Assembly: GCA_016926505.1 (NCBI GenBank)
Contig: JAFGOM010000019.1
Coordinates: 1 to 45,353 of the forward strand
Length of the DNA: 45,353 nt
Source: Methanospirillaceae archaeon
GTDB lineage: Archaea; Halobacteriota; Methanomicrobia; Methanomicrobiales; Methanospirillaceae
Reading direction: 5' to 3'
Position numbers and translations under genes: made by a program. How positions within the stretch are numbered: position 1 is the stretch's first letter; each line of letters opens with the position of its first letter. Positions 16,281-24,645 of the stretch are shown here, one piece after another. The notes beneath the pieces were generated by a model. That model saw only the letters and a program-made list of their open reading frames with translations. It searched no databases and was not told the DNA's origin.

Positions 16281-17788
16281 GTATCGGTACACGACCCCTG
16301 CGGTTTTTGGTCGACCTCGATCATGAGCAATGCATGCTCTGTGGAAGGTGCGTGGATAACTGTTCCTATGGAGTATTCCGGATGGAAAATAACCGGATTT
16401 TAATCTCTTCCCGGAACTGTGTTGCCTGCCACCGGTGCATCTCACAATGTCCGAGAGATGCGATACGCATCGAGGAACGCCCTGTGGATTACCGGAACCA
16501 TCCGGTCTGGACGGCCAAAGCCAGGGAGGATATTTACAAACAGGCAGAGACCGGGAAGATTCTCCTCGGAGGCATGGGCAATACCCTTGATTACCCGATA
16601 ATCTTTGATCGCATCGTTCTTGATGCATGCCAGGTAACCAACCCCAGTATTGACCCCCTCCGGGAACCGATGGAGCTCCGGACCTACATCGGAAAAAAAC
16701 CAAAGAAACTGGATCTTTTCCGGGATCCGTCCGGTGACGTGCAACTAAAGACCGAGATTGTTCCAAATCTCCAGATCGAGACCCCGATTATGATCGGACA
16801 CATGAGTTACGGAGCGATCAGTCTTAATGCCCATATCAGTCTTGCACGTGCAGCAGCGGCATCAGGGACATTCATGGGGACCGGTGAAGGAGGCCTTCAT
16901 GAAGCGATATTTCCGTACCAGGATAACATGATTGTTCAGGTAGCTTCGGGACGATTTGGTGTCAATATCGATTATCTCTCAAGGGGAGCCGCCATTGAGA
17001 TAAAAATCGGCCAGGGTGCAAAACCAGGGATCGGCGGTCATCTGCCGGGAGAGAAGGTCTGTGGAGATGTGTCCTGTACCCGTATGATCCCGGAAGGGAG
17101 TGATGCGATCAGCCCGGCTCCCCACCATGATATCTATAGTATCGAAGATCTCAAGCAACTTGTCAGGAGCCTAAAAGAAGCAACCGAATGGAAAAAACCG
17201 GTATTTGTCAAGATAGCCGCTGTCCATAACGTTGCTGCAATCGCAGCCGGAATTGCACGGTCGAGTGCCGATGCGGTGGTTATCGATGGATTCCGGGGAG
17301 GGACGGGTGCCGCACCTACCGTTTTTAGGGACAACGTAGGTATACCGATTGAGACTGCTATTGCCGCAGTTGATGCCAAGCTCCGGGCCCAGGGAATCAG
17401 AAACGAGGTATCGATAATCGGGAGTGGTGGTATCAGAAATAGTGCAGATGTCACAAAACTCATTGCACTTGGTGCCGATGCGGTTTATATTGGAACTGCA
17501 GCACTCATTGCCATGGGATGCCGGGTCTGTGGTACTTGTTACCGGAACCTTTGTCCCTGGGGTATTGCCACCCAGCGGCCCGATCTGGTAGGCAGGCTTG
17601 ACCCGGATGAAGCATCGGTCCAGGTATCTAATCTTATCCATGCATGGACCCTTGAGATATCGGAACTCATGGGAGCTGCCGGTATCAACAGTATCGAGAG
17701 TCTCCGGGGAAACCGGGACCGGTTGCGTGGATACATGCTTGATGAGACGATGCTCTCGGTCCTTGATATCAAACCGGTGGGGGCTTAA
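16277..17788 (+). CDS. Glutamate synthase, FMN/Fe-S synthase subunit
   Basis: The 503-residue protein starts at a GTG that overlaps the previous stop (GTGA). Residues 15-75 hold two ferredoxin-type 4Fe-4S motifs (CMLCGRCVDNC and CVACHRCISQCP), a fusion absent from bacterial GltB. The rest is the FMN-binding barrel of glutamate synthase: GHMSYGAISLNAH, GEGGLHEAI, GQGAKPGIGGHLPGEK, the DGFRGGTGAAP loop and GSGGIRNSADV. A cysteine cluster (CRVCGTCYRNLCPWGIATQ) binds the 3Fe-4S centre. It reduces the 2-iminoglutarate formed from 2-oxoglutarate and ammonia. The added ferredoxin domain implies electrons arriving from a ferredoxin-like or F420 partner rather than from the usual GltD. Confidence 0.93.
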   Translation: MSIGTRPLRFLVDLDHEQCMLCGRCVDNCSYGVFRMENNRILISSRNCVACHRCISQCPRDAIRIEERPVDYRNHPVWTAKAREDIYKQAETGKILLGGMGNTLDYPIIFDRIVLDACQVTNPSIDPLREPMELRTYIGKKPKKLDLFRDPSGDVQLKTEIVPNLQIETPIMIGHMSYGAISLNAHISLARAAAASGTFMGTGEGGLHEAIFPYQDNMIVQVASGRFGVNIDYLSRGAAIEIKIGQGAKPGIGGHLPGEKVCGDVSCTRMIPEGSDAISPAPHHDIYSIEDLKQLVRSLKEATEWKKPVFVKIAAVHNVAAIAAGIARSSADAVVIDGFRGGTGAAPTVFRDNVGIPIETAIAAVDAKLRAQGIRNEVSIIGSGGIRNSADVTKLIALGADAVYIGTAALIAMGCRVCGTCYRNLCPWGIATQRPDLVGRLDPDEASVQVSNLIHAWTLEISELMGAAGINSIESLRGNRDRLRGYMLDETMLSVLDIKPVGA

Positions 17789-17793
17789 AAACC

Positions 17794-18534
17794 ATGGCAA
17801 TAACGAAAATCCAGGCAGAAGGGATTCATTATACCCGGTTAAACCAGATGATCCGAAAAGCAGCCGGCAGTGGTGCTGAAGAGATCATCCTCGAAGGGGT
17901 CATGGGACAGCGGTTTATTGCCGACGGGCTGACCGGATCGGTTCAGATCACGATCCACGGGGTTCCCGGCGGGGATCTGGGTATGTTCATGAGAGGGCCG
18001 ACCTGTGTCGTGTACGGGAATGCCGAACATGCTCCCGGAAATACCATGGATGACGGCAGGATCATCATCCATGGTTCTTCAGGTGATGCGACTGCCCATA
18101 GTATGCGTGGGGGAGAGATCTATGTCAGGGACGATATCGGGTACCGGGGAGGGATTCACATGAAACAATACCAGGATAAACGCCCGGTTCTCATCATTGG
18201 TCAGGAGGCACGTGCATTCCTTGGAGAGTATATGGCAGGGGGAATTATCCTTCTTCTTCGAAGGGGAAGAAACGATAGCTTTTCACAGCGGGGAATCGGG
18301 AGTGGTATTCACGGGGGGTTGATCATGATACGGGGAAGGGTGGATGAATGGTATCTTGGGGTCGGAGCGAGAAAGCATGAGGCTTCAAAAGATGACATGG
18401 ACCTCGTAATTCCGTATATACGTGAATTTTGCAACCTGTTCTCCGAGGATCCCTCCTCTTATCTCTCTTCTGTCTTTACCTGTATCAGGCCTGCGAGTGC
18501 ACGACCGTTTGTAAATAAATATACCTGGGAGTGA
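17794..18534 (+). CDS. Glutamate synthase, GXGXG-domain subunit
   Basis: The 246-residue protein corresponds to the C-terminal beta-helix domain of bacterial GltB. It shows the repeated Gly-rich turns typical of this domain (GVMGQRFIADGLTG, GGDLGMFMRGP, HSMRGGEIYVRDDIG, EYMAGGIILLL). The domain is structural and helps form the ammonia channel of the complex. It lies 5 bp after the synthase subunit and 4 bp before the FrhB-like gene. With the two previous genes it completes a full three-part glutamate synthase large subunit. Confidence 0.9.
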   Translation: MAITKIQAEGIHYTRLNQMIRKAAGSGAEEIILEGVMGQRFIADGLTGSVQITIHGVPGGDLGMFMRGPTCVVYGNAEHAPGNTMDDGRIIIHGSSGDATAHSMRGGEIYVRDDIGYRGGIHMKQYQDKRPVLIIGQEARAFLGEYMAGGIILLLRRGRNDSFSQRGIGSGIHGGLIMIRGRVDEWYLGVGARKHEASKDDMDLVIPYIREFCNLFSEDPSSYLSSVFTCIRPASARPFVNKYTWE

Positions 18535-18538
18535 GAGA

Positions 18539-19576
18539 ATGGAGAAGAAAAGTTACAAAAACCTGGAAGAACGGGTATGGAATACTGATGCCTGCTCTGG
18601 ATGTGGAGCATGTATCGCGGTATGTCCGGCAGATGCACTCTATTACCGGGAAGGAGATAGTCATCCGGTATCTTTTGGGTATTGCAAACAGGAGACCGAT
18701 AATGTTCCCTGTGGCGCCTGCTATGAGGTCTGCCCGCGTGTACCGGAAAAAAGCGTGACTGTTGATGCTATCGGTGACTATCTCTCTCTTTTTGGGGCAA
18801 AATCCACGAAAGACTCCCCACTGTATCAGAGCGGGGGTGCAGTCACTGCCATTCTGGCCCATGGGCTGGAAAACAATCTTATTGATGCGGTAGTTACCGT
18901 TACCGAGGATCGATGGTTAAAAAAACCAGAGTCTACTCTTATCACCAGTACAGGTGAGATCCTTTCCTATGCCGGGAGCCGGTACAGCTGGTATACCCCG
19001 GTCCTTTCCGCATTAAAAACGGCAGTTCTTGAGAGAAAATATCGTGCGGTTGCAGTTGTCGGTGTTCCTTGTGCAGTCTCTGCTCTCCGCCTGATGAAGG
19101 AATCTGACAACGACCTGATACAGCCGTATGCTCGTGCTATCCGTCTTATTATAGGGCTTTTCTGTACTGAAATATTTGATTACCATCTCTTCATAGAAGG
19201 GATGAAGGAGAAGATGCAGGCAGAACCCTGGGATATCACCCGGATGGATATCAAAGGGGGTTTAATTATCGAGAGAGAGGGTTTTATACCGGAAAAGATT
19301 GATCTCTCTTCTCTTTCGTTCTGTGTCAGGAAAGGATGTCATATCTGTCGTGATTTCACCGCCATTGATGCTGATATATCAGCAGGGTCGATGGGAACTC
19401 CCGACGGATACACGACACTTATTGTGCGGACACCTGTTGGTAAGGGATTTCTTGATTCAGCGGTCAGGGCAGGCTCTGTAATACTCGCTGATAATGTCTC
19501 CCCTGATCCCATCATCTCCCATGCGAAGAAGAAATCAGAGATGAATCGCTTGCCGCAGGATACTACCCGGGCCTGA
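18539..19576 (+). CDS. F420H2 oxidoreductase subunit, FrhB/FpoF family, probably for glutamate synthase
   Basis: The 345-residue protein starts with a ferredoxin-like region (CSGCGACIAVCP near residue 20, then CGACYEVCP). It continues with the FrhB core, including SGGAVTAILAHGL, VVGVPCAVSALRLM and the cysteine group CVRKGCHICRDF. FrhB-type subunits carry FAD and exchange electrons with coenzyme F420 in hydrogenase, dehydrogenase and sulfite reductase complexes. Placement 4 bp after the glutamate synthase genes suggests that it feeds electrons from F420H2 to the synthase, replacing the NADPH-dependent GltD; no gltD is present. A GGGAGTGAGAG stretch precedes the ATG. T-tracts at 19624-19642 could end the operon transcript. 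Confidence 0.88.
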   Translation: MEKKSYKNLEERVWNTDACSGCGACIAVCPADALYYREGDSHPVSFGYCKQETDNVPCGACYEVCPRVPEKSVTVDAIGDYLSLFGAKSTKDSPLYQSGGAVTAILAHGLENNLIDAVVTVTEDRWLKKPESTLITSTGEILSYAGSRYSWYTPVLSALKTAVLERKYRAVAVVGVPCAVSALRLMKESDNDLIQPYARAIRLIIGLFCTEIFDYHLFIEGMKEKMQAEPWDITRMDIKGGLIIEREGFIPEKIDLSSLSFCVRKGCHICRDFTAIDADISAGSMGTPDGYTTLIVRTPVGKGFLDSAVRAGSVILADNVSPDPIISHAKKKSEMNRLPQDTTRA

Positions 19577-19616
19577 TGTCTGTTAAGGAGAATGGTATTC
19601 GCACCCGCTATCCTGA

Positions 19617-19642
19617 TATCTGACTTTTTTTGGTAATTTTTC
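19617..19642 (+). terminator. T-tract terminator after the glutamate synthase operon
   Basis: Two T-runs (seven and five T's) about 50 bp after the last stop codon match the simple oligo-T terminators of archaea; no stable hairpin precedes them. Confidence 0.4.
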
Positions 19643-19694
19643 CGATAAGGTTTTATTATTTCCGGGAAAATTGTTTACAGCAATCTGGATTTCT

Positions 19695-20708
19695 ATGGAA
19701 GAGAGCACTTCAGAAGATAAACCCCCCCATCAAAGATTAATAAAAGGCTGTATCCTCTGTCACCAGGGTGCAAAACTGGTTCTTTTTATCACCGGGTTAT
19801 GTAAACGGGATTGCTGGTACTGTCCTCTCTCGTCTGATCGCAAGAACAGGGATCGGATCTTTGCCAATGAACACGAGATCACCACTCCATCTGACTGTAT
19901 TGCGGTAGCAGAGCGGATGTCAGCGCTCGGAACCGGCATAACCGGCGGTGAACCGTTTCTTGTGCCAGAACGCCTTGTTTTGTATGCAACCCGTCTGAAA
20001 GAGAGATTTGGGAAAGAACATCATATCCATCTCTACTCCGGGATAGCACCTGACCAGGAACAGTTGCAGATAATAAAAGGGATTGTGGATGAGATTCGGT
20101 TGCATCCTCCGCAGGAGCACTGGGAACATATCAGGGAGAGTCCGTATTATCATTCGGTCCTTGCGGCGAGGGATATGGGATTTACAGCCGGGTTTGAGGT
20201 ACCGTCACTCCCGGGCCTGGATCACCTGGCCATCGTATGTGATGATCTCGATCTCTGTAACATCAATGAACTTGAATGGGGAGAGAGTAATGCAGATCAT
20301 ATGCGACGGAAGGGATATGAGCCGGCAGACAGTTGTCACAATGCGGTAAAAGGAGCGTATCTGCATGCAGAGACGATAAAGGATCTGCCGAATGTTCACT
20401 TCTGTTCATCGGAATTCAAAGACAGCGTGCAGCTTCGAAATCGTCTCCTTCGCATTGCTCATAATACCGCACGTCCTTTTGACGAGATAACCGGGGATGG
20501 AACGGTGATCTATGGCGTTCTTGAAACAAACTCTTCTCAACCACAACTAAACGATGTAATTGATCCGGAATTGTATATGATCTTTGATGACCGGGTAGAG
20601 ATGGCCTGGTGGATCCTTGAAGAGAATGCATCCACACTGCCCGGAAAAAAATATATCATCGAGCGTTATCCTGACGAAGGAACCGTGATGGAGGTGACAC
20701 CCCTATGA
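19695..20708 (+). CDS. Radical SAM protein (COG2108-like)
   Basis: The 337-residue enzyme carries the radical SAM motif in the form CKRDCWYC (CxxxCxxC), preceded by a CILC pair near the N-terminus. The Gly-rich TGGEPFL SAM-binding segment follows. It resembles the archaeal COG2108 group, related to activating enzymes of pyruvate formate-lyase but with no assigned substrate. The frame continues upstream to a TTG, but the ATG at 19695 starts the conserved sequence and is preferred. Its last four bases overlap the uppS start (ATGA), so the two are co-translated. A role in modifying isoprenoid or a lipid-linked intermediate would fit that coupling but is speculative. Confidence 0.8.
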   Translation: MEESTSEDKPPHQRLIKGCILCHQGAKLVLFITGLCKRDCWYCPLSSDRKNRDRIFANEHEITTPSDCIAVAERMSALGTGITGGEPFLVPERLVLYATRLKERFGKEHHIHLYSGIAPDQEQLQIIKGIVDEIRLHPPQEHWEHIRESPYYHSVLAARDMGFTAGFEVPSLPGLDHLAIVCDDLDLCNINELEWGESNADHMRRKGYEPADSCHNAVKGAYLHAETIKDLPNVHFCSSEFKDSVQLRNRLLRIAHNTARPFDEITGDGTVIYGVLETNSSQPQLNDVIDPELYMIFDDRVEMAWWILEENASTLPGKKYIIERYPDEGTVMEVTPL

Positions 20709-21472
20709 GTTTCAGGTCTCTCCTAGAACCGTTATATGAACAGCGGGTGATTCATCAGTGTAAATATATCCCGAAACACGTGGCGCTTATCCTTGATGGA
20801 AACCGGCGGTTTGCACGAATGATGGGTTTTGCAACCACCCTTGGTCACCGGGCAGGAGCTGATCGGATAGAGGAGATGCTTGAGTGGGCCCATGACCTGG
20901 GTATCAGGTACCTGACGCTCTATACCTTCTCAACAGAAAATTTTAAGCGGAGTGAGGAGGAGGTGCGGGATCTCTTTGATCTCTTCAAAGAACGACTGAA
21001 CCGGATCAGGGAAGACGATCGGGTCTTTCGGTTCGGGATACGAATCCAGATAATCGGGGATCGCGAACTCCTTCCTTGTGATCTCATCGATCTCATTAAC
21101 GAGGTCGAGACCGCTACCGCGCATCATGATAACTTCTTCCTGAATGTTGCCCTTGCATACGGGGGACGCAATGAGATACTTCAGGCAAGCAGAAAGATAT
21201 TGCGTGACGTCCGGGAAAAACGAATCACAAAGGATGATATTACTCCGCAGCTCCTTGAAGAGAACCTGTACGGGAAGGCCTCAATTCCCCCGGTTGATCT
21301 CATCATCCGTACCGGTGATGAATGCAGAACATCAAATTTCCTTCCATGGCTCGCAAACGGTCACGAATCTGCGGTATATTTCTGCGCTCCGTTCTGGCCG
21401 ATGTTTCGGAAACTGGATCTCTTACGGGCAACACGGTTGTATTCCCGGCGGATAGAACTCTCCCGGGGATAG
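20705..21472 (+). CDS. uppS: cis-Prenyltransferase (polyprenyl diphosphate synthase), catalytic type
   Basis: It elongates a prenyl diphosphate with isopentenyl diphosphate in cis, giving the long polyprenol (dolichol-type) carrier for glycan assembly at the membrane. All catalytic blocks are visible in the 255-residue protein. HVALILDGNRR contains the metal-binding Asp31. TLYTFSTENFKR, LAYGGRNEI and IIRTGDECRTSNFLPW (both pyrophosphate-binding arginines and the serine) follow, then the YFCAPFWP region. The C-terminal RxG tripeptide that contacts IPP in single-subunit enzymes is not at its expected place, where the tail reads ELSRG. It is translationally coupled to the radical SAM gene and convergent with a second homologue at 21605-22387. 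Confidence 0.93.
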   Translation: MSFRSLLEPLYEQRVIHQCKYIPKHVALILDGNRRFARMMGFATTLGHRAGADRIEEMLEWAHDLGIRYLTLYTFSTENFKRSEEEVRDLFDLFKERLNRIREDDRVFRFGIRIQIIGDRELLPCDLIDLINEVETATAHHDNFFLNVALAYGGRNEILQASRKILRDVREKRITKDDITPQLLEENLYGKASIPPVDLIIRTGDECRTSNFLPWLANGHESAVYFCAPFWPMFRKLDLLRATRLYSRRIELSRG

Positions 21473-21485
21473 AGAGATAATGGCT

Positions 21486-21503
21486 GATGGCAGTCATGCC
21501 ATC
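21486..21503. terminator. Hairpin between the two convergent cis-prenyltransferase genes
   Basis: GATGGCA-GTCA-TGCCATC is a perfect 7-bp stem with a 4-nt loop, 14 bp after the uppS stop and about 100 bp after the end of the opposite gene. It may act as a terminator for uppS, although no T-run follows. Confidence 0.4.
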
Positions 21504-21604
21504 CATCCACTCACATTTGTTACGACTCGTGCGTTACCGCTTATAAGAGATGAAGGCTAATTCTATCAGAATCGGAAAAATGATGCATTTCACTCCCCTG
21601 CACG

Positions 21605-22387
21605 TTAGGTGCCATATCTCCGTATCCTGTCCTGATAATCCCGCAGTGCCCGTAAGATGTCAATCCTTCTCATTGAATCCCAGTCCATGTCAGTGAAATA
21701 TAACTCTGAATAGACCGATTGCCAGATGAGGAAATCGGTCAGATGGCTTGCACCTGTCTTTATCACAAAATCCGGAGTATACTGAAAGGTCAGGTACGAC
21801 TCAAGCAGGTGATCATCAAGTTCGTCAGGAGAGATCTCATCGTCAGCCATCTTTTTAATCGCATCAATAATCTCTCCGCGACCGCTCTTGCCGATGGCAA
21901 TCGTCACCGGCATACCGGAACCGGACTCCTGTATCTGATCTTTGTAATGAAGGTACAGGTGGGCGAATGAGGAGATACGGGACAGGGCAGGTAACCAGAT
22001 CTCAAATCCGCCCTGGTCATTGGTATCGATATGGAAGGTGATACCTGATATCGGGTTACAACCGGGATTATGGCTGCAGACATATTTTGAGATGGCAATC
22101 AACCATTCCGTCACAAGAGCAGGCTTATTCGGGTTATGAGATAAATCATCCCTGGTAATCATAAAACAAAGGTTTCCCGGCAGTTTTTTTAACCCTGAAA
22201 GAAGGTGCCACTCATACAGACAATAGATCAAATGATGCTCCCCCACCCGTTCTGTACCGAGAATTCTCTTTAGATTCGTGCAATCCTGTGCAATCTCTAT
22301 CAATCGTTCTGGTATAAACCTTCTTTTATATCTCTTTTTTCTGGCAGATATATATGCAGGATACACAGATTCCCATACGGGTGACAC
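21605..22387 (-). CDS. cis-Prenyltransferase homologue lacking catalytic residues (NgBR-like subunit)
   Basis: The 260-residue protein starts at GTG. Its second half aligns with UppS: IGKSGRGEIIDA for the YGGRNEI block, DFVIKTGASHLTDFLIWQ for the IIRTGDECRTSNFLPW block and SELYFTDMDWD for the YF...W block. The catalytic aspartate block is replaced (PGNLCFMITRDD), and the two pyrophosphate-binding arginines are Lys or absent. It therefore should not be active alone. Its last residues, R257-Y-G259, restore the C-terminal RxG motif that the neighbouring catalytic enzyme lacks. This is the same division as in eukaryotic DHDDS/NgBR, and a heteromeric cis-prenyltransferase has been reported in Methanosarcina mazei. 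An N-terminal extension of about 75 residues precedes the homologous part. Confidence 0.75.
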   Translation of the reverse strand: MSPVWESVYPAYISARKKRYKRRFIPERLIEIAQDCTNLKRILGTERVGEHHLIYCLYEWHLLSGLKKLPGNLCFMITRDDLSHNPNKPALVTEWLIAISKYVCSHNPGCNPISGITFHIDTNDQGGFEIWLPALSRISSFAHLYLHYKDQIQESGSGMPVTIAIGKSGRGEIIDAIKKMADDEISPDELDDHLLESYLTFQYTPDFVIKTGASHLTDFLIWQSVYSELYFTDMDWDSMRRIDILRALRDYQDRIRRYGT

Positions 22388-22474
22388 AACCGTGATATTT
22401 GCAAAAATTCGGGATACAGGGTGGAAGCATATCGTAGCAATTATAAGTTTACCCGTTTTAACAATTCATAGCAG

Positions 22475-23179
22475 ATGTATAAATATCCGTTCGGAATCGA
22501 TGAACTTGATACCAAAACCGGTGGTATTAATCCGGGAACAAATATCCTTATTCTGGCACCGGCATTCTCTGCTGGCGATCTGCTGGCATCATACCTGGCT
22601 CATCCCCGGGATGGCGAGTACATGCTTGTCTTGAGTACCGAGTCCCAGGCAGATGAACTGGAAGGTTCGTTTAAGGCTGGAAAATATAATCTCGACCATA
22701 TCGGAATTATTGATGCAGTCTCAAAGAGTTCATCAGGTTCAATTGCAGATGAGAAACAGAGGAAATATGTCGGAAGTCCCAATGATCTCACGGGAATGGA
22801 TATCAAGTTCTCCCAGCTCACCGAAGAGATCATGAAAGGGGAGTTTACCGATGACCCGGACCAGCTCTTTCCCACACCGATCCGGTACTGTATCCTCTCC
22901 TTAACAACGCTTCTCATGTTCCGGAAAGTTGATGTTATCTACCAGTTTCTTCATGTTATCTCTTCGAAATTAAAAAAAATGGGTTCTGTCGGGATCTATC
23001 TCCTCAATGGAGAGTCTTTTGATGAAAAGACCGTTGCTGTCATTAAACAGCTGATGAATATCGTTTTTGAGGTCAGGAACGATGATGACGGGAATTCATT
23101 CCGGGTACGGGGCACGATGGGATTATCCTTAAACTGGCGCCAGTTTACGATAGAAGAAGGTGTCCTTACCCTGAAGTAG
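22475..23179 (+). CDS. RecA/KaiC-superfamily ATPase-like protein with degenerate P-loop
   Basis: The 234-residue protein follows the archaeal RAD55/KaiC-like pattern: FGIDELDTKTGGINPGTNILIL, where the Walker A motif should come next. Instead of GxxxxGKT/S the sequence reads APAFSAGDLL, so the nucleotide-binding lysine is missing. Later blocks keep the fold: YMLVLSTESQADEL, a VDVIYQFLHVISSKLKK helix in the Walker B neighbourhood and the C-terminal RVRGTMGLSLNWRQF strand pair. Such proteins are thought to be signalling or regulatory ATPase relatives in Euryarchaeota. It is divergent from the NgBR-like gene, with an 87-bp shared promoter region. Function unknown. Confidence 0.65.
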   Translation: MYKYPFGIDELDTKTGGINPGTNILILAPAFSAGDLLASYLAHPRDGEYMLVLSTESQADELEGSFKAGKYNLDHIGIIDAVSKSSSGSIADEKQRKYVGSPNDLTGMDIKFSQLTEEIMKGEFTDDPDQLFPTPIRYCILSLTTLLMFRKVDVIYQFLHVISSKLKKMGSVGIYLLNGESFDEKTVAVIKQLMNIVFEVRNDDDGNSFRVRGTMGLSLNWRQFTIEEGVLTLK

Positions 23180-23221
23180 CTCAACCATTGGTATCATTCC
23201 TGGTCTTTTCCATAATTATCT

Positions 23222-23980
23222 ATGCTTACTTTTATCGGACTCGGGCTGTATGATCTCCGTGATATCTCTGTAAAAGGAATGGAGGCAGTACAATCAGCTG
23301 ATCTGGTGTATTTAGAGTATTATACCTCCCGCCTCATGGGAACGTCAGTGCATGAGATACAGGAATGGTATCAAAAACCAATACAGATACTACTGAGAGA
23401 AGATGTTGAGGTACATCCCGGTGATATCATTGCTGCTGCAAAAATACAGGATGTTGTCTTTCTTACCGGTGGAGACCCGATGGTCTCAACCACTCATATG
23501 GATCTCAGGATCCGGGCAATGCAGGCCGGTGTGGATACGAGGATAATACACGGGGCATCTATTGCCAGTGCAGTATGCGGTATTTCCGGTCTTCAGAATT
23601 ACCGGTTCGGAAAGTCATGCTCGCTTCCCTTTCCCGCAAAAAACTGGTTTCCAACAACTCCTCTCGAGGTCATCACAAGCAACCGGGAGCGGGATCTTCA
23701 CACACTTGTGTACCTTGATATCCAGGATGACCGGTTTATGACGGTTAAGGAGGGACTGGCGATCCTACGTACCCTTGCAGAGAGGGAACATTACCAGATA
23801 CCGCTGGTCATCGGGATAGCACGGGCGGGATCACGAGAATCAATAGTGCGGGCCGGAACAATACCAGAAGTGAGCAATCATTTTTTTGGAGATCCGCTTC
23901 ATATTCTCGTGGTTCCGGCATCGCTTCATCCGGTAGAAGAAGAGTATCTTGTCTGTTTTGCCGGTTATGATCCCGACTGA
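23222..23980 (+). CDS. dph5: Diphthine synthase
   Basis: This SAM-dependent methyltransferase modifies the histidine of elongation factor 2 on the way to diphthamide. The 252-residue length is standard. Motifs seen are [16 protein letters not shown] at the N-terminus, [16 protein letters not shown] (SAM site), [21 protein letters not shown] and [13 protein letters not shown] near the C-terminus, all typical of the tetrapyrrole-methylase fold of Dph5. The downstream DUF357 gene overlaps its end by 14 bp. Confidence 0.95.
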   Translation: MLTFIGLGLYDLRDISVKGMEAVQSADLVYLEYYTSRLMGTSVHEIQEWYQKPIQILLREDVEVHPGDIIAAAKIQDVVFLTGGDPMVSTTHMDLRIRAMQAGVDTRIIHGASIASAVCGISGLQNYRFGKSCSLPFPAKNWFPTTPLEVITSNRERDLHTLVYLDIQDDRFMTVKEGLAILRTLAEREHYQIPLVIGIARAGSRESIVRAGTIPEVSNHFFGDPLHILVVPASLHPVEEEYLVCFAGYDPD

Positions 23981-24572
23981 TATTCCTCTCTCCGGAATCG
24001 TTGATTCTTACTACGAGGAACTTCTCTCCTCGGCCGGAGGAATCGAGTTCACCCCTCCCCGTGACACCCTCCTTTATTCCTGCAGTGAAGAGATACTGGA
24101 GATGGCAACTTCCTATCTTTCAGATGCACGGGATAATAAAAAGAGAGGAAATACTGTTGATGAGCTTGCCTGTTTATGGTATGCACATGGCTGGATTGCC
24201 GGGGGTTGCTGCATCGGCCTTATTCATACTCGTATAAGACCAGATCTTCTGTATATTCCTGATTTTTGTATGGGAAAAGAGCATTCCGACTATCTTATCA
24301 CAAAGACAGAAAAATACCAAAAGATGCTAAAAAGTGCTCTGTCTGCTGTAAAGCGAGCTCCTCCCGGAGGCAGTCCTCTGGCTCAGGGAGCAGATTGTAT
24401 CATTTTGACGGTACAGTCATGGCTAGAGAGAGGAATAACATACCAGAAGAATACTATCCATGCCTCTGCACTGGCATGCTTCTGTTACGGGTATGGCATA
24501 CTCGATGCCGCGGTCAGGTCCGGACTTTTGTGTATTCTGCACTCTCCCCATCTCTTTACCACAGAACCTTAA
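23967..24572 (+). CDS. DUF357-type protein with an internal duplication
   Basis: The 201-residue product contains two copies of an alpha-helical motif in which a charged helix precedes (L/A)-x-C-x-(W/C)-Y-x-(H/Y)-G-(W/I)-(I/L). These are [27 protein letters not shown] at about residue 50 and [26 protein letters not shown] at about residue 165. The pattern matches archaeal DUF357, normally a single 80-residue unit. The upstream TTG at 23949 is possible, but the ATG at 23967 is preferred. It overlaps dph5, so both are translated from one message. Function unknown. Confidence 0.65.
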   Translation: MIPTDIPLSGIVDSYYEELLSSAGGIEFTPPRDTLLYSCSEEILEMATSYLSDARDNKKRGNTVDELACLWYAHGWIAGGCCIGLIHTRIRPDLLYIPDFCMGKEHSDYLITKTEKYQKMLKSALSAVKRAPPGGSPLAQGADCIILTVQSWLERGITYQKNTIHASALACFCYGYGILDAAVRSGLLCILHSPHLFTTEP

Positions 24573-24645
24573 GGGATGCGATAGGTGGGTTGTTCTGTTG
24601 CAGTGCTGCATAACGCAGGCTGTAGCTCTCCTCCGGCTCGTTTTT

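Noticed and set aside
16182-16766. Long open frame (194 codons) on the minus strand
   Set aside because: It is antisense to the glutamate synthase genes, has no recognisable domain and an Arg/Ser-rich composition typical of a shadow frame.
17171-17800. 209-codon minus-strand frame
   Set aside because: It lies entirely opposite the well-supported FMN/Fe-S synthase subunit and matches no family.
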